Assembly: GCF_003443735.1 (NCBI RefSeq)
Contig: NZ_CP031969.1
Coordinates: 7,254,001-7,318,000 of the forward strand
Origin: Streptomyces sp. CC0208
Lineage (GTDB): Bacteria; Actinomycetota; Actinomycetes; Streptomycetales; Streptomycetaceae
Length of the DNA: 64,000 nt
Reading direction: 5' to 3'
In this document: one piece after another, positions 50,053 through 59,092 of the stretch
Position numbering within the stretch: the first letter of the stretch is position 1
How the letters are laid out: every line of letters begins with the position of its first letter
The notes under the pieces: generated by a model
Told to the model about the DNA's origin: nothing
What the model saw: the letters and a program-made list of their open reading frames with translations, nothing else
Databases searched by the model: none
Position numbers and translations under genes: made by a program

Positions 50053-53000
50053 ATGACCGACACCGGCCAGGTTCCGGGCGAGGGACTGCCGGAGAACGCA
50101 GGCATGGTGGAACAGCCCGGCGTTCCCGCGCCGGCTGCGTACGCCTACCTCTCCGAGACCACCGCCGAGGACGAAGACCTGTTGCTGCTGCCGGGCGCCC
50201 AGAGCCCCTGGGGCAACGAGGTCGCCCCGCCCGCCCCGGAGCCGGTCGTCGAGACCGTCCACGAGCCGGGCCCGCACGAGATGTCCGGCCGCGACAGCGG
50301 AGCGCACGATCTGAGCGCGGTCCGTACACCCCAGGTGCAGGCGCCTACGGTGCCGATCCCGCCCATCACGCCCCGCCGGCCGCTGCACCTCGGGCCGCCG
50401 ATCCCCGACGCCTCCGCGAGCCCGGTCCGCTCCCTCGCCGACCGCGGCCCCGCGGGCGCGCCGGTACGGCAGCCGGCCGCGCCCGGCCCCGGCCCCGAGT
50501 ACTACGAAGCCCCGCAGCCGCAGGGCGCGGTCCCGTGGGGTGCTCCGGCCCAGGCCGCCGTTCAGATGCCGGTGAGTACGGTGACCCCGGCTGCCGAAAC
50601 GGTTGTTCCGGCGCCGGAACCGGAACCGGTGGGCGGGGAGTCGGAAGGCGCTGAGTACGAGGCTGCGGTGGCTCCGGTGCCGGATGCCGGGCCGGTCGCC
50701 GAGGCCGCGTACGCGCCGGAGCCGTCGCAGGCTCCGGTGGCGGAAGCGGGCCAGGTCCTGGCCGACGGTTCCGGGGCGGACGGAGCTCAGTCACAGGTGC
50801 CGGGAGACGGTTCCCTGCCCGACGAGGTTCAGCCCGGTCCCGTTGCCGGCGCGGACGCTGCGGTCACCACGGAGGACGCGGTCGCCCCCCATGAGGCCGC
50901 TTCGGTGATCGACGAGGCCCAGGCGGCCGAGCAGGCGCCCGTGCCCGAGGCCGTGCCCGTCGTGGAGGCCCCCGCTGCGGCGGTTGAGACCGAGGCCACC
51001 ATGCCGGTCGCCGAGGCCGTCGTGTCTGAGCCCGTGGTGTCCGAGCCCGTCCTGGCCGAGACGGAGATCGCCGGAGCCGAGCAGGCAGCGGAGGAACAGG
51101 AGGCGGTGGCCGCTGTTGCCCCGCCGGAAGCAGTCGTCCCGGAAGCGGTCGCCCCGGAAATGGTGACGGCCGAGGACCTGCCCCAGGAACCGGTGGTCGC
51201 TCCCGACGCGGCCCAGGAAGCCGTCGCCGTGGCCACCCCGGACGACCCCGAAACCGTACCCCTCGAGGTACCGGCGGAGGCGGAACCGGCCCCGCAGCAC
51301 GCGGACGCCGTCACCGCACCGACCGAAGACCTCCCCGCACTCGCGGAGGACGACTCGGCCGCCGAGACTTTCGAGCCGCTCCCCGCGGACGCTTCCGAAC
51401 CGCTCCCCGCCGAGGCCTACGAGCCCCTCCCCGTCGAGGAGGCGGTGCCCGTCGAGCAGGCGGCACCGGCGCCCGAGCAGGCCCAGGAGGCCGTCCCCGC
51501 CGCCCAGGCCGCGTCCACCGGGGAGCCGCAGCCGCCCCACGTCGCACCCGCCGCCCCGGACCTCGTCCAGAGCGTCCCGCAGGACCCCGCCCAGGACCCC
51601 GCCCCGCAGGACCCCGTCCAGGAAGCGCCGGAGCCCGTCGCGGCGGACGCGGCCGACACCGACGTACAGCCGGTGGACCCGACGGTTGCGGCGGACGGAG
51701 TCCAGCAGTCGGAGCCCGCCGCGCCGGCGGAGTTCCCGCCCACCCCGGACCAGGCGCCGCAGGGCCCGGCGACCCAGCCGTTCGCGGCCGGACTCCCCGA
51801 CGCGCAGCACCAGTTCGCGGCCCCCGGTACCGCCGAGGCGGACGTCGTCCTGCCCGCGGGAGTTCCCCTGGAACCCCAACCGGGTCAGCCCCTCGGTGAG
51901 TTCGTGCCGGTGGAGGGAACGGTGCCGACCACCCCGCACCTCGCGCCGACCCCGCCCCACCCCCTGTCACTCCCCACGGACGACACCCCGCAAGCCGCGG
52001 TCCCGGCCCCGCGCGACGCGGTCGTCGGCCCCCAACTCGCCCAGCAGGCGGACGACCTGGACACCCGGGCGGCCGATCAGGAAGACCAGCAAGACCAGGA
52101 AGTGAGCACGGCCCCCGTGGCAGAAGCACGACAGTCCACGGGCCCCGCCGCGCCCGCCTACGACGACGCCGAGCGCGAGGCCGTCCTCAAGGTCATGCGG
52201 GAGCGCCGCGACATCCGCAACGGCTTCCGCAGCGACCCGATCCCGCACGAGGTGCTGCTCCGCGTCCTGGAGGCCGCCCACACCGCGCCCTCCGTCGGCC
52301 ACTCGCAGCCGTGGGACTTCGTCGTCATCCGCTCCGCCGAGACGCGCGCGGCGATGCAGGACCTGGCCCAGCGTCAGCGCGAGGCGTACGCCAAGTCGCT
52401 GCCCAAGGGCCGCGCCAAGCAGTTCAAGGAACTGAAGATCGAGGCCATCCTCGAGACCCCGGTGAACATCGTCGTCACCGCCGACCCCACCCGCGGCGGC
52501 CGCCACACCCTCGGCCGGCACACCCAGCCGCAGATGGCCCCGTACTCCGCCGCGCTCGCCGTGGAGAACCTGTGGCTCGCCGCCCGCGCCGAGGGCCTCG
52601 GCGTCGGGTGGGTCAGCTTCTTCGACGAGCGCGAGATGGTCCGTGCGCTGGGACTCCCGGAGCACCTGGAGGTCATCGCCTACCTGTGCGTGGGGTACGT
52701 CGACGAGTTCCCGGACGAGCCCGAGCTGATGCAGGCCGGCTGGTCCAAGCGCCGCCCGCTGTCCTGGGTCGTGCACGAGGAGACGTACGGCCGTCGCGCC
52801 CTGCCCGGCGAGGAGCCGCACGACCTGCTCGGCGAGACCGTCGCCCAGATCCGCCCGCTGGACGCCAAGGCGCTCGGCGAGGCCTGGGAGCGGCAGAAGC
52901 GGATGACCAAGCCGGCCGGTGCGCTCGGCATGCTGGAGATCATCTCCGCCCAGCTGTCCGGGCTGTCCCGGCAGTGCCCGCCGCCGATCCCGGAGCCCGC

Positions 53001-53874
53001 GGCCGTCGCGATCTTCGCCGGTGACCACGGCGTGCACGCCCAGGGCGTCACCCCCTGGCCGCAGGAGGTGACGGCCCAGATGGTCGCCAACTTCCTCGGC
53101 GGCGGCGCGGTCTGCAACGCCTTCGCCGGCCAGGTCGGCGCCGAGGTGTGCGTGGTCGACGTCGGCGTGGCATCCGAACTCCCGGCCACCCCCGGCCTGT
53201 TGCCCCGCAAGATCCGGGCCGGCACGTCCGACATGACCACCGGCCCCGCGATGACCCGCGAGGAGGCCAAGCAGGCCATCGAGGTCGGCATCGAGACCGC
53301 GCGCGACCTGGTCGCGGCCGGCAACAAGGCGCTCCTCACCGGTGAGATGGGCATCGCGAACACCACCGCGTCCGCCGCCCTCATCTCGGTCTTCACGGGC
53401 ACCGACCCCGCCGAGGTCACCGGCCGCGGCACCGGCATCAACGACGAGACCCTGGCCCGCAAGACCGAGGTCGTGCGCCGCGCGATCGAAGTCCACCAGC
53501 CGGACCCCGCCGACCCGATCGGCGTCCTGGCGGCGATCGGCGGCTTCGAACACGCGGCGATGGTGGGCCTGCTGCTCGGCGGGGCCTCCCTGCGCACGCC
53601 GGTCATCCTCGACGGCGTCAGCGCGGGCGCAGCCGCCCTGGTGGCCCGCGCGATCGCCCCGGAGGTCCTCGCGGCCTGCATCGCGGGCCACCGCAGCGCC
53701 GAACCGGGCCACGTGGCCGCCCTGAACAAGCTCGGCCTGCGCCCCCTGGTCGACCTCGACCTGCGTCTCGGCGAGGGCACGGGCGCCCTGCTGGCCCTGC
53801 CGCTGGTCCAGAGCACGGCGCGGGCCATGCACGAGGTCGCCACGTTCGACTCGGCGGGTGTCACCGAGAAGTGA
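50053..53874 (+). CDS. cobT: BluB-CobT fusion with a long disordered N-terminus
   Basis: Makes and attaches the lower ligand of cobalamin. Residues about 700-920 are BluB (5,6-dimethylbenzimidazole synthase): RERRDIRNGFRSDPIPHEVL, APSVGHSQPWDFVVIRS, ETPVNIVVTADPTRGGRHTL, AARAEGLGVGWVSFFDE. Residues about 925-1270 are CobT (nicotinate-nucleotide:DMB phosphoribosyltransferase): IFAGDHGVHAQGVTPWPQEV, TGEMGIANTTASAAL, GRGTGINDETL, and catalytic Glu in RLGEGTGALLAL. Residues 1-690 are an Ala/Pro/Glu/Val-rich low-complexity region without predicted fold. The frame is continuous, so this is a true fusion, and ATG 50053 has GAGGGG upstream. The role of the tail is unknown. Confidence 0.93.
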   Translation: MTDTGQVPGEGLPENAGMVEQPGVPAPAAYAYLSETTAEDEDLLLLPGAQSPWGNEVAPPAPEPVVETVHEPGPHEMSGRDSGAHDLSAVRTPQVQAPTVPIPPITPRRPLHLGPPIPDASASPVRSLADRGPAGAPVRQPAAPGPGPEYYEAPQPQGAVPWGAPAQAAVQMPVSTVTPAAETVVPAPEPEPVGGESEGAEYEAAVAPVPDAGPVAEAAYAPEPSQAPVAEAGQVLADGSGADGAQSQVPGDGSLPDEVQPGPVAGADAAVTTEDAVAPHEAASVIDEAQAAEQAPVPEAVPVVEAPAAAVETEATMPVAEAVVSEPVVSEPVLAETEIAGAEQAAEEQEAVAAVAPPEAVVPEAVAPEMVTAEDLPQEPVVAPDAAQEAVAVATPDDPETVPLEVPAEAEPAPQHADAVTAPTEDLPALAEDDSAAETFEPLPADASEPLPAEAYEPLPVEEAVPVEQAAPAPEQAQEAVPAAQAASTGEPQPPHVAPAAPDLVQSVPQDPAQDPAPQDPVQEAPEPVAADAADTDVQPVDPTVAADGVQQSEPAAPAEFPPTPDQAPQGPATQPFAAGLPDAQHQFAAPGTAEADVVLPAGVPLEPQPGQPLGEFVPVEGTVPTTPHLAPTPPHPLSLPTDDTPQAAVPAPRDAVVGPQLAQQADDLDTRAADQEDQQDQEVSTAPVAEARQSTGPAAPAYDDAEREAVLKVMRERRDIRNGFRSDPIPHEVLLRVLEAAHTAPSVGHSQPWDFVVIRSAETRAAMQDLAQRQREAYAKSLPKGRAKQFKELKIEAILETPVNIVVTADPTRGGRHTLGRHTQPQMAPYSAALAVENLWLAARAEGLGVGWVSFFDEREMVRALGLPEHLEVIAYLCVGYVDEFPDEPELMQAGWSKRRPLSWVVHEETYGRRALPGEEPHDLLGETVAQIRPLDAKALGEAWERQKRMTKPAGALGMLEIISAQLSGLSRQCPPPIPEPAAVAIFAGDHGVHAQGVTPWPQEVTAQMVANFLGGGAVCNAFAGQVGAEVCVVDVGVASELPATPGLLPRKIRAGTSDMTTGPAMTREEAKQAIEVGIETARDLVAAGNKALLTGEMGIANTTASAALISVFTGTDPAEVTGRGTGINDETLARKTEVVRRAIEVHQPDPADPIGVLAAIGGFEHAAMVGLLLGGASLRTPVILDGVSAGAAALVARAIAPEVLAACIAGHRSAEPGHVAALNKLGLRPLVDLDLRLGEGTGALLALPLVQSTARAMHEVATFDSAGVTEK

Positions 53875-53882
53875 CCCCGCGA

Positions 53883-53922
53883 CCGGGGTGGGGTACGCGC
53901 TCCTGCGTGCACCCCACCCCGG
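53883..53922 (+). terminator. Hairpin terminator after bluB-cobT
   Basis: CCGGGGTGGGGT (53883-53894) pairs exactly with ACCCCACCCCGG (53911-53922); ACGC/GCGT extends the pairing in the loop. It starts nine bases after the stop codon. Confidence 0.8.
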
Positions 53923-54014
53923 CCGTACGCTGAACCCATCTCTAAAATCTGCACGTCAGGGCTGCTCCAGCGCCGTAGCACCCATCGCCTTGCCAGGACG
54001 AGGAGCCGCACCTC

Positions 54015-55256
54015 ATGGCCGAACACCCCGCCTACCCCGTAGGCCTCCGCCTCACCGGCCGCAGGGTCGTCGTCCTCGGCGGCGGCCAGGTCGCCCAGCG
54101 CCGGCTGCCCGCTCTCATCGCGGCGGGCGCGGACGTCCTGCTGGTGTCCCCCGAGGCCACCCCCTCGGTGGAGGCGATGGCCGACGCGGGCGAGATCGCC
54201 TGGGAGAAGCGCACCTACCACGAGGGCGACCTCGCGGACGCCTGGTACGCCCTCATCGCCACCAGTGACACGGAAGCCAACACGCGGGCCTCCGCCGAAG
54301 GCGAGCGCCACCGCGTCTGGTGCGTCCGCTCCGACGACGCCGACGCCGCCACCGCCTGGACCCCGGCGACGGGACACAGCGAGGGCGTCACGGTCGCCGT
54401 GCTCACGACCAACGCGAAGGGACGCGACCCCCGCCACACGGCGGCCGTCCGGGACGCGGTCGTCGAGGGCCTGCGCGACGGCACCCTCGTCGCCCCCCAC
54501 CACCGCACCCGCACCCCCGGCGTCGCCCTCGTCGGCGGCGGCCCCGGCGACCCCGACCTGATCACGGTCCGCGGCCGCCGCCTCCTCGCCGAGGCCGACG
54601 TCGTGATCGCCGACCGCCTCGGGCCCCGCGACCTCCTCGCCGAACTCCCGCCGCACGTCGAGGTGATCGACGCGGCGAAGATCCCGTACGGCCGTTTCAT
54701 GGCTCAGGAGGCCATCAACAACGCCCTGATCGAGCACGCCAAGCAGGGCAGGTCGGTCGTACGGCTCAAGGGCGGGGACCCCTACGTCTTCGGCCGCGGC
54801 ATGGAGGAGCTGCACGCCCTCGCCGAGGCCGGCATCCCCTGCACGGTCGTGCCCGGCATCTCCAGCTCGATCTCGGTCCCGGGCGCGGCCGGCATCCCGG
54901 TCACCCACCGGGGTGTGGCCCACGAGTTCACGGTGGTCAGCGGCCATGTGGCGCCGGACGACGAACGCTCCCTGGTCGACTGGCCCTCGCTCGCCAAGCT
55001 CACCGGCACCCTGGTGATCCTCATGGGCGTCGACAAGATCGGCCGGATCGCCGAGACCCTGGTCGCCCACGGCAAGTCGCCCGACACCCCGGTCGCCCTG
55101 GTCCAGGAGGGCACGACGGCCGCCCAGCGCCGGGTCGACGCCACCCTGGCGACGGTCGGCGAGGTGGTCGTCGCCGAGGACGTGAAGCCCCCGGCCGTCA
55201 TCGTCGTCGGCGAGGTCGTCGCCGTAGGACCGCGGGTGTCGGAGCCCTCGGAGTAA
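54015..55256 (+). CDS. cysG: Siroheme synthase-like: precorrin-2 dehydrogenase/uroporphyrinogen-III C-methyltransferase
   Basis: A 413-residue bifunctional enzyme at the branch to siroheme and cobalamin. The N-terminal NAD-binding dehydrogenase domain (1-155) has RVVVLGGGQVAQRRLPALIA. The C-terminal SAM-dependent methylase (about 170-405) has VALVGGGPGDPDLITVRG, KIPYGRFMAQEAINN, RLKGGDPYVFGRGMEE and VVPGISSSISVPGAAGIPVT. It is shorter than E. coli CysG. It supplies precorrin-2 for CobL and CobT and siroheme for sulphite and nitrite reduction. Confidence 0.94.
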   Translation: MAEHPAYPVGLRLTGRRVVVLGGGQVAQRRLPALIAAGADVLLVSPEATPSVEAMADAGEIAWEKRTYHEGDLADAWYALIATSDTEANTRASAEGERHRVWCVRSDDADAATAWTPATGHSEGVTVAVLTTNAKGRDPRHTAAVRDAVVEGLRDGTLVAPHHRTRTPGVALVGGGPGDPDLITVRGRRLLAEADVVIADRLGPRDLLAELPPHVEVIDAAKIPYGRFMAQEAINNALIEHAKQGRSVVRLKGGDPYVFGRGMEELHALAEAGIPCTVVPGISSSISVPGAAGIPVTHRGVAHEFTVVSGHVAPDDERSLVDWPSLAKLTGTLVILMGVDKIGRIAETLVAHGKSPDTPVALVQEGTTAAQRRVDATLATVGEVVVAEDVKPPAVIVVGEVVAVGPRVSEPSE

Positions 55257-55285
55257 CCCGGGGTAACACAACCCGCTCCCAGCCG

Positions 55286-55314
55286 TTGGCACCGCTCCCA
55301 GGACAAGGCAGTAT
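55286..55314 (+). promoter_or_regulatory. Promoter of a leaderless methyltransferase message
   Basis: TTGGCA (55286-55291), 17-base spacer, CAGTAT (55309-55314), with the GTG start at 55321, seven bases after the -10 box. No ribosome site is present. Confidence 0.6.
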
Positions 55315-55320
55315 CACCCT

Positions 55321-56139
55321 GTGGCCGATCTCATCACCGTCGAGGATCCCGACGACCCGCGCCTGCACGACTACACGGGCCTGACCGACGTCGAACTGCG
55401 TCGCAAACGCGAGCCGGCCGAGGGCCTGTTCATCGCCGAGGGCGAGAAGGTCATCCGCCGGGCGAAGGACGCCGGCTACGAGATGCGCTCCATGCTGCTG
55501 TCCGCCAAGTGGGTCGACGTCATGCGCGACGTCATCGACGAACTCCCCGCCCCGGTGTACGCCGTCAGCCCGGAGCTCGCCGAGCAGGTCACCGGCTACC
55601 ACGTGCACCGCGGCGCGCTCGCCTCCATGCAGCGCAAACCGCTGCCCACGGCGGCCGAGTTGCTCCAGACCGCCCGGCGCGTGGTGATCATGGAGTCGGT
55701 CAACGACCACACCAACATCGGCGCGATCTTCCGCTCCGCGGCGGCGCTCGGCATGGACGCGGTGCTGCTGTCGCCCGACTGCGCCGACCCCCTCTACCGC
55801 CGCAGCGTCAAGGTCTCGATGGGCGCGGTCTTCTCCGTCCCCTACGCCCGCCTCGACACCTGGCCCAAGAGCCTGGACTCGGTCCGCGAGGCCGGCTTCA
55901 CCCTCCTCGCCCTCACCCCGGACGCCAAGGCCAAGACCCTCGACGAGGCCGCCCCGCACCGGATGGACCGGGTCGCACTGATGCTCGGCGCCGAGGGCGA
56001 CGGCCTGACGACCCAGGCCCTGGTCGCCGCCGACGAATGGGTCCGCATCCCGATGGCCCACGGCGTCGACTCCCTCAACGTGGGCGCGGCGGCCGCGGTC
56101 GCCTTCTACGCGGTGGCGACGGGGCGGCCGCAGGCCTGA
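55321..56139 (+). CDS. TrmH/SpoU-family RNA 2'-O-methyltransferase
   Basis: A 272-residue SPOUT methyltransferase. It has an N-terminal substrate-binding domain (LFIAEGEKVIRRAKDAGYEM) and the three family motifs ESVNDHTNIGAIFRSAAALG, LMLGAEGDGL and IPMAHGVDSLNVGAAAAVAF, which form the SAM-binding knot. The target is probably a 23S rRNA or tRNA ribose; which one cannot be told. GTG 55321 sits at the predicted transcription start. It is convergent with the kinase gene. Confidence 0.92.
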   Translation: MADLITVEDPDDPRLHDYTGLTDVELRRKREPAEGLFIAEGEKVIRRAKDAGYEMRSMLLSAKWVDVMRDVIDELPAPVYAVSPELAEQVTGYHVHRGALASMQRKPLPTAAELLQTARRVVIMESVNDHTNIGAIFRSAAALGMDAVLLSPDCADPLYRRSVKVSMGAVFSVPYARLDTWPKSLDSVREAGFTLLALTPDAKAKTLDEAAPHRMDRVALMLGAEGDGLTTQALVAADEWVRIPMAHGVDSLNVGAAAAVAFYAVATGRPQA

Positions 56140-56191
56140 CCAGCGGTTTCTCTTGCCCCGGGCATCGCCTACGGCGGTCCCGGCGGCCTGT

Positions 56192-57613
56192 TCAGTCCGT
56201 GCCGACCCCGGCCGGCCACTGCGGCGGTACCTGGTCCGGCGACGCGTGCACCTGTCCCTGCCGTTGCTCCCGTACGGCACCGTCGCCGTCGCCGCCGAGT
56301 CCGCGCGGCGGCCCCTGGCAGCCCTGGGCCGCGGCGATGCCGAGCGCCACGAGCAGGGTCACGACGACGAACACGAACAGCCGCTGGCGCAGCAGGCGCG
56401 GGTTCGCGGGGCGCAGCCCCGTCCTGGTGTTCCTGGAGGTCGGGCGGCCGGTACCGCTGCGCGGCGCGGGTCGGCTGCCGCTGCCGGAGCGGGTCGTGTT
56501 CCGCGAGGAGGAGGGCGGGGTGGGCCGGGAACCGGGACGGGACGAGGGCACGCCGTTGCCGCGCGGGGTGCTGCCGCCGCGTGACGGGGCGCCGCCTCGC
56601 GCGGGGGCCTGGCCCCGGGCCTGTCCGGAACCGCGGGCCGGAGGAGCGCCTTGGGAGCCGGACGTGCCCGGCTGTCCCTGGGGGCGTCGCTGGCCGGCCC
56701 GCTCCGGGTAGGTGTCGGCGATGCGTCCGGTGGGCCGGTCCGCCTCTCCGGCGCGCGGGGCGGGCGGGCGCAGATCGGGCAGGCCCTGTGCCTCGCGGGC
56801 CGCGATCTCCTTGAGTCGCAGCGAGAGTTGGAGGGTGCTCGGCCGCTCCTCGGGGTCCTTCGCCAGACAGGCGCGGATGAGGGGGGCGACCGCGTCGGGC
56901 ACGCCGTGCAGCTGCGCCTCCTCGTGCACCACGCGGTACAGCATCACCTCGGAACTGCCGTGCCCGAAGGGCGAGTCGCCCATCGAGGCGTATGCCAGGG
57001 TCGCGCCCAGGGAGAACACGTCCGTGGCCGGCGTCACCGCGGCGCCGCGTACCTGCTCGGGCGCGAGGAAACCGGGGGAGCCGACGGCGGTGCCGACATG
57101 GGTGAGGGTGGAGGCTCCGGTCGCCCAGGCGATGCCGAAGTCGATGATCCGGGGACCCTTGGGGGAGAGGAGGATGTTCGACGGCTTGAGATCGCGGTGC
57201 ACCACCCCCGCCTCGTGCACGGCGACGAGCCCCTCCGACAGGGCGGCCCCGATGGAGGCGACCTCGGCGGCGCCGAGGGAACCCTCGTCGGCGACCTTGT
57301 CGTGGAGGGAGGGACCGGGCACGTACTGGGTGGCGAACCACGGACGGTCCGCTTCCAGATCGGCCGCGACCAGCCGGGCGGTGCAGCCGCCGCGGATCCG
57401 CCGGGCCGCGGAGACCTCGCGTGCGAACCGTGACCGGAACTCCTGGTCCTCGGCCAGATCCGGCCGGATGACCTTCAGCGCGACCCGCTGCCCCTTGCGG
57501 TCGGAGCCCAGGTAGACGACTCCCATTCCCCCGGCGCCGAGCCGTCTGTGAAGCCTGAACGAGCCGACGACGCGCGGGTCCTCGCGCCTCAGGCGCATCA
57601 TCGCCATGTTCAT
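56192..57613 (-). CDS. Membrane-anchored Ser/Thr protein kinase
   Basis: A 473-residue PknB-type kinase. Kinase domain about 15-280: GAGGMGVVYLG loop, VALKVIRPDL (ATP lysine), VVHRDLKPSNILL (catalytic Asp), IIDFGIAWATGAS (DFG), GSPGFLAPEQVRG. A Pro/Ser/Arg/Gly-rich linker (about 290-420) leads to one membrane helix (LFVFVVVTLLVALGIAAA) and a short external tail without PASTA repeats. ATG 57613 has GCGGGG upstream. The substrates are unknown. Confidence 0.93.
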   Translation of the reverse strand: MNMAMMRLRREDPRVVGSFRLHRRLGAGGMGVVYLGSDRKGQRVALKVIRPDLAEDQEFRSRFAREVSAARRIRGGCTARLVAADLEADRPWFATQYVPGPSLHDKVADEGSLGAAEVASIGAALSEGLVAVHEAGVVHRDLKPSNILLSPKGPRIIDFGIAWATGASTLTHVGTAVGSPGFLAPEQVRGAAVTPATDVFSLGATLAYASMGDSPFGHGSSEVMLYRVVHEEAQLHGVPDAVAPLIRACLAKDPEERPSTLQLSLRLKEIAAREAQGLPDLRPPAPRAGEADRPTGRIADTYPERAGQRRPQGQPGTSGSQGAPPARGSGQARGQAPARGGAPSRGGSTPRGNGVPSSRPGSRPTPPSSSRNTTRSGSGSRPAPRSGTGRPTSRNTRTGLRPANPRLLRQRLFVFVVVTLLVALGIAAAQGCQGPPRGLGGDGDGAVREQRQGQVHASPDQVPPQWPAGVGTD

Positions 57614-57809
57614 CCCCGCTGCCCGGTCCGTGTGACGAGCCACAGCTTACGTTTCCGCGGGCCGCCGCGCGCAGAGGCCGCGCCCTCTCGTCCCGATGGA
57701 TTGTCAGTGCCGGGTGGGAGAATTGAAGGGTGGTCAGGGAGCCGGAGGGCGGGCGGACTTCGCTTCGGATGTGATCCCAACCACCTGTCGCAGAAGGGGG
57801 ATTGAACCC

Positions 57810-58085
57810 GTGAAGGGTGATCGCGTGGAGATAGTCGTGGACGCAGGGGACACGACGCGCACCTACGAGGTGGTGGCGAGCAGGGCGGGCCGCCGGGTGG
57901 AGACGGCGGTACGGCGAGGTGTCGTGGAAGTGAGCGAAGTCACGCGGAACGGATCGGTGGTGCGGACGGCCCGGTTCATGGCGACCCGGGTGCTGGCTCT
58001 GGTGGAGCAGCCGGTGCCGCGCGAGGACAGCTCGGAGAAAGCGGGGCAGACCGGGCGACCCCTCCGGGAAGACCCGGAGACCTAG
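57810..58085 (+). CDS. Small conserved-looking protein of unknown function
   Basis: A 91-residue soluble protein: VEIVVDAGDTTRTYEVVASR, RRVETAVRRGVVEVSEVTRN, SVVRTARFMATRVLALVEQP. It is beta-rich with a charged C-terminus and no recognised motif. GTG 57810 has AGAAGGGGG nine bases upstream, which favours real translation. It is divergent from the kinase gene. Confidence 0.7.
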   Translation: MKGDRVEIVVDAGDTTRTYEVVASRAGRRVETAVRRGVVEVSEVTRNGSVVRTARFMATRVLALVEQPVPREDSSEKAGQTGRPLREDPET

Positions 58086-58281
58086 GCCCTCGTCTCCACC
58101 CACGGGAGTACTCCGCTGGTCATGGCTCATCCTCGGGGAGGCCCGGCAATCGGTACGAGGGCATGACGTGCGGGGAGCCCATGACGCCTAGATTTGAGGT
58201 CAAGCGGCGGGTGCAGCACTCGTCCCCCGAGGTCAGACACCCGCCGCTGCCAACGACAACAGAACGGTCAGGAGAGGGACC

Positions 58282-58464
58282 ATGGCTCTTACGGCACCGC
58301 GGACACTGGCCCGCACACGTCAGCCCCGCCGTACGGGCCGTCGTCACCCGCTGGTGGCGACGCTGATGGCCCTTCCTCTGGCGGTCCTGCTCCTCGTCGT
58401 CTTCGACGGCTGGGAGACAGTGGCCACACAGGCGTCGTCCGTGGGAGTGATGCTGGGGCGCTGA
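58282..58464 (+). CDS. Small single-span membrane protein
   Basis: 60 residues: a basic N-terminus (RTRQPRRTGRRHP) then one hydrophobic segment (LVATLMALPLAVLLLVVF) and a short tail. CAGGAGAGG lies before ATG 58282 and a strong terminator follows at 58551, both supporting a real gene. The function is unknown. Confidence 0.65.
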   Translation: MALTAPRTLARTRQPRRTGRRHPLVATLMALPLAVLLLVVFDGWETVATQASSVGVMLGR

Positions 58465-58550
58465 GCGGCGACCCCAGGCCCGGAAGAGCGGTCCGGGCGG
58501 GGACATCAACCCATGAAACCCCGTGGGGACGGGGGTGCGGCGGACGGCAA

Positions 58551-58584
58551 AATGCCGGCGCAGCTGGGGAGCTGCGCCGGCATT
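58551..58584 (+). terminator. Perfect 15-bp hairpin terminator
   Basis: AATGCCGGCGCAGCT (58551-58565), loop GGGG, exact complement (58570-58584), followed by GCGTTT. It ends the 60-residue membrane-protein transcript. Confidence 0.85.
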
Positions 58585-58639
58585 GCGTTTCCCTCCGGGG
58601 GGTGGGCGGTGTCTTGTCCGGGTGCGGGTTCGGTGGGGG

Positions 58640-58670
58640 CGGGTGTTTGTGCGCAGTTCCCCGCGCCCCT
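58640..58670 (-). repeat. Dispersed 3'-end repeat, copy F (partial, inverted)
   Basis: On the minus strand AGGGGCGCGGGGAACTGCGC. It faces copy G 280 bases away in opposite orientation, and no gene ends at this copy. Confidence 0.75.
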
Positions 58671-58945
58671 GATGCCTGCGGCGGCCTGCGCGGCCCCGGT
58701 GGGGGCGGGTGTAGCGCGTGCGGGTGTGTTGTGGGTCGGGGCCGGAGTGGGGGGTATCCGTCCTCGGTCCGGCGGTTGCTGCTGCTTCAGCTGTGCTCGG
58801 TGCCGGACGCCGGCCGCTGCGGGCGGACACCCCCCACCCCGTCCCCTTCCCGCCGTACGCGGCTACCGGCCGGCCGTGGCGCGCGGTTCGTCGCGGCGGG
58901 GAGGGTGACGAACGGCCCGTCCTGGCGCAGGTGACTGCACCCACC
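58671..58945. other. G/T-skewed gene-free stretch
   Basis: Together with the flanking repeats this is part of a 630-base gap between the small membrane protein and the phosphotransferase gene. It holds GTGGGGGCGGGTGTAGCGCG-like tracts. Frames that are open here have no ribosome site and unusual composition. No gene is supported. Confidence 0.6.
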
Positions 58946-58990
58946 TAGGGGCGCGGGGAACTGCGCGACCAGCCCCCACGCACCCGCACC
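58946..58990 (+). repeat. Dispersed 3'-end repeat, copy G
   Basis: TAGGGGCGCGGGGAACTGCG, then CGACCAGCCCCCACGCACCC. It lies 100 bases before the phosphotransferase start. Confidence 0.85.
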
Positions 58991-59092
58991 CGCCCGACAA
59001 CCGAACCCGGCCCCCCATAGGCGCCCCGCCCAAGCCCATCGCAGCTGCCCGCACATACTGAGTGCGCCAGACCCCGCCGCCCAGGGAGCCCC

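Noticed and set aside
58671..58945. Open frames in the G/T-rich gap before the phosphotransferase gene
   Set aside because: They lack ribosome sites, consist of low-complexity Gly/Val/Ala codons, and lie between two inverted copies of a non-coding repeat.
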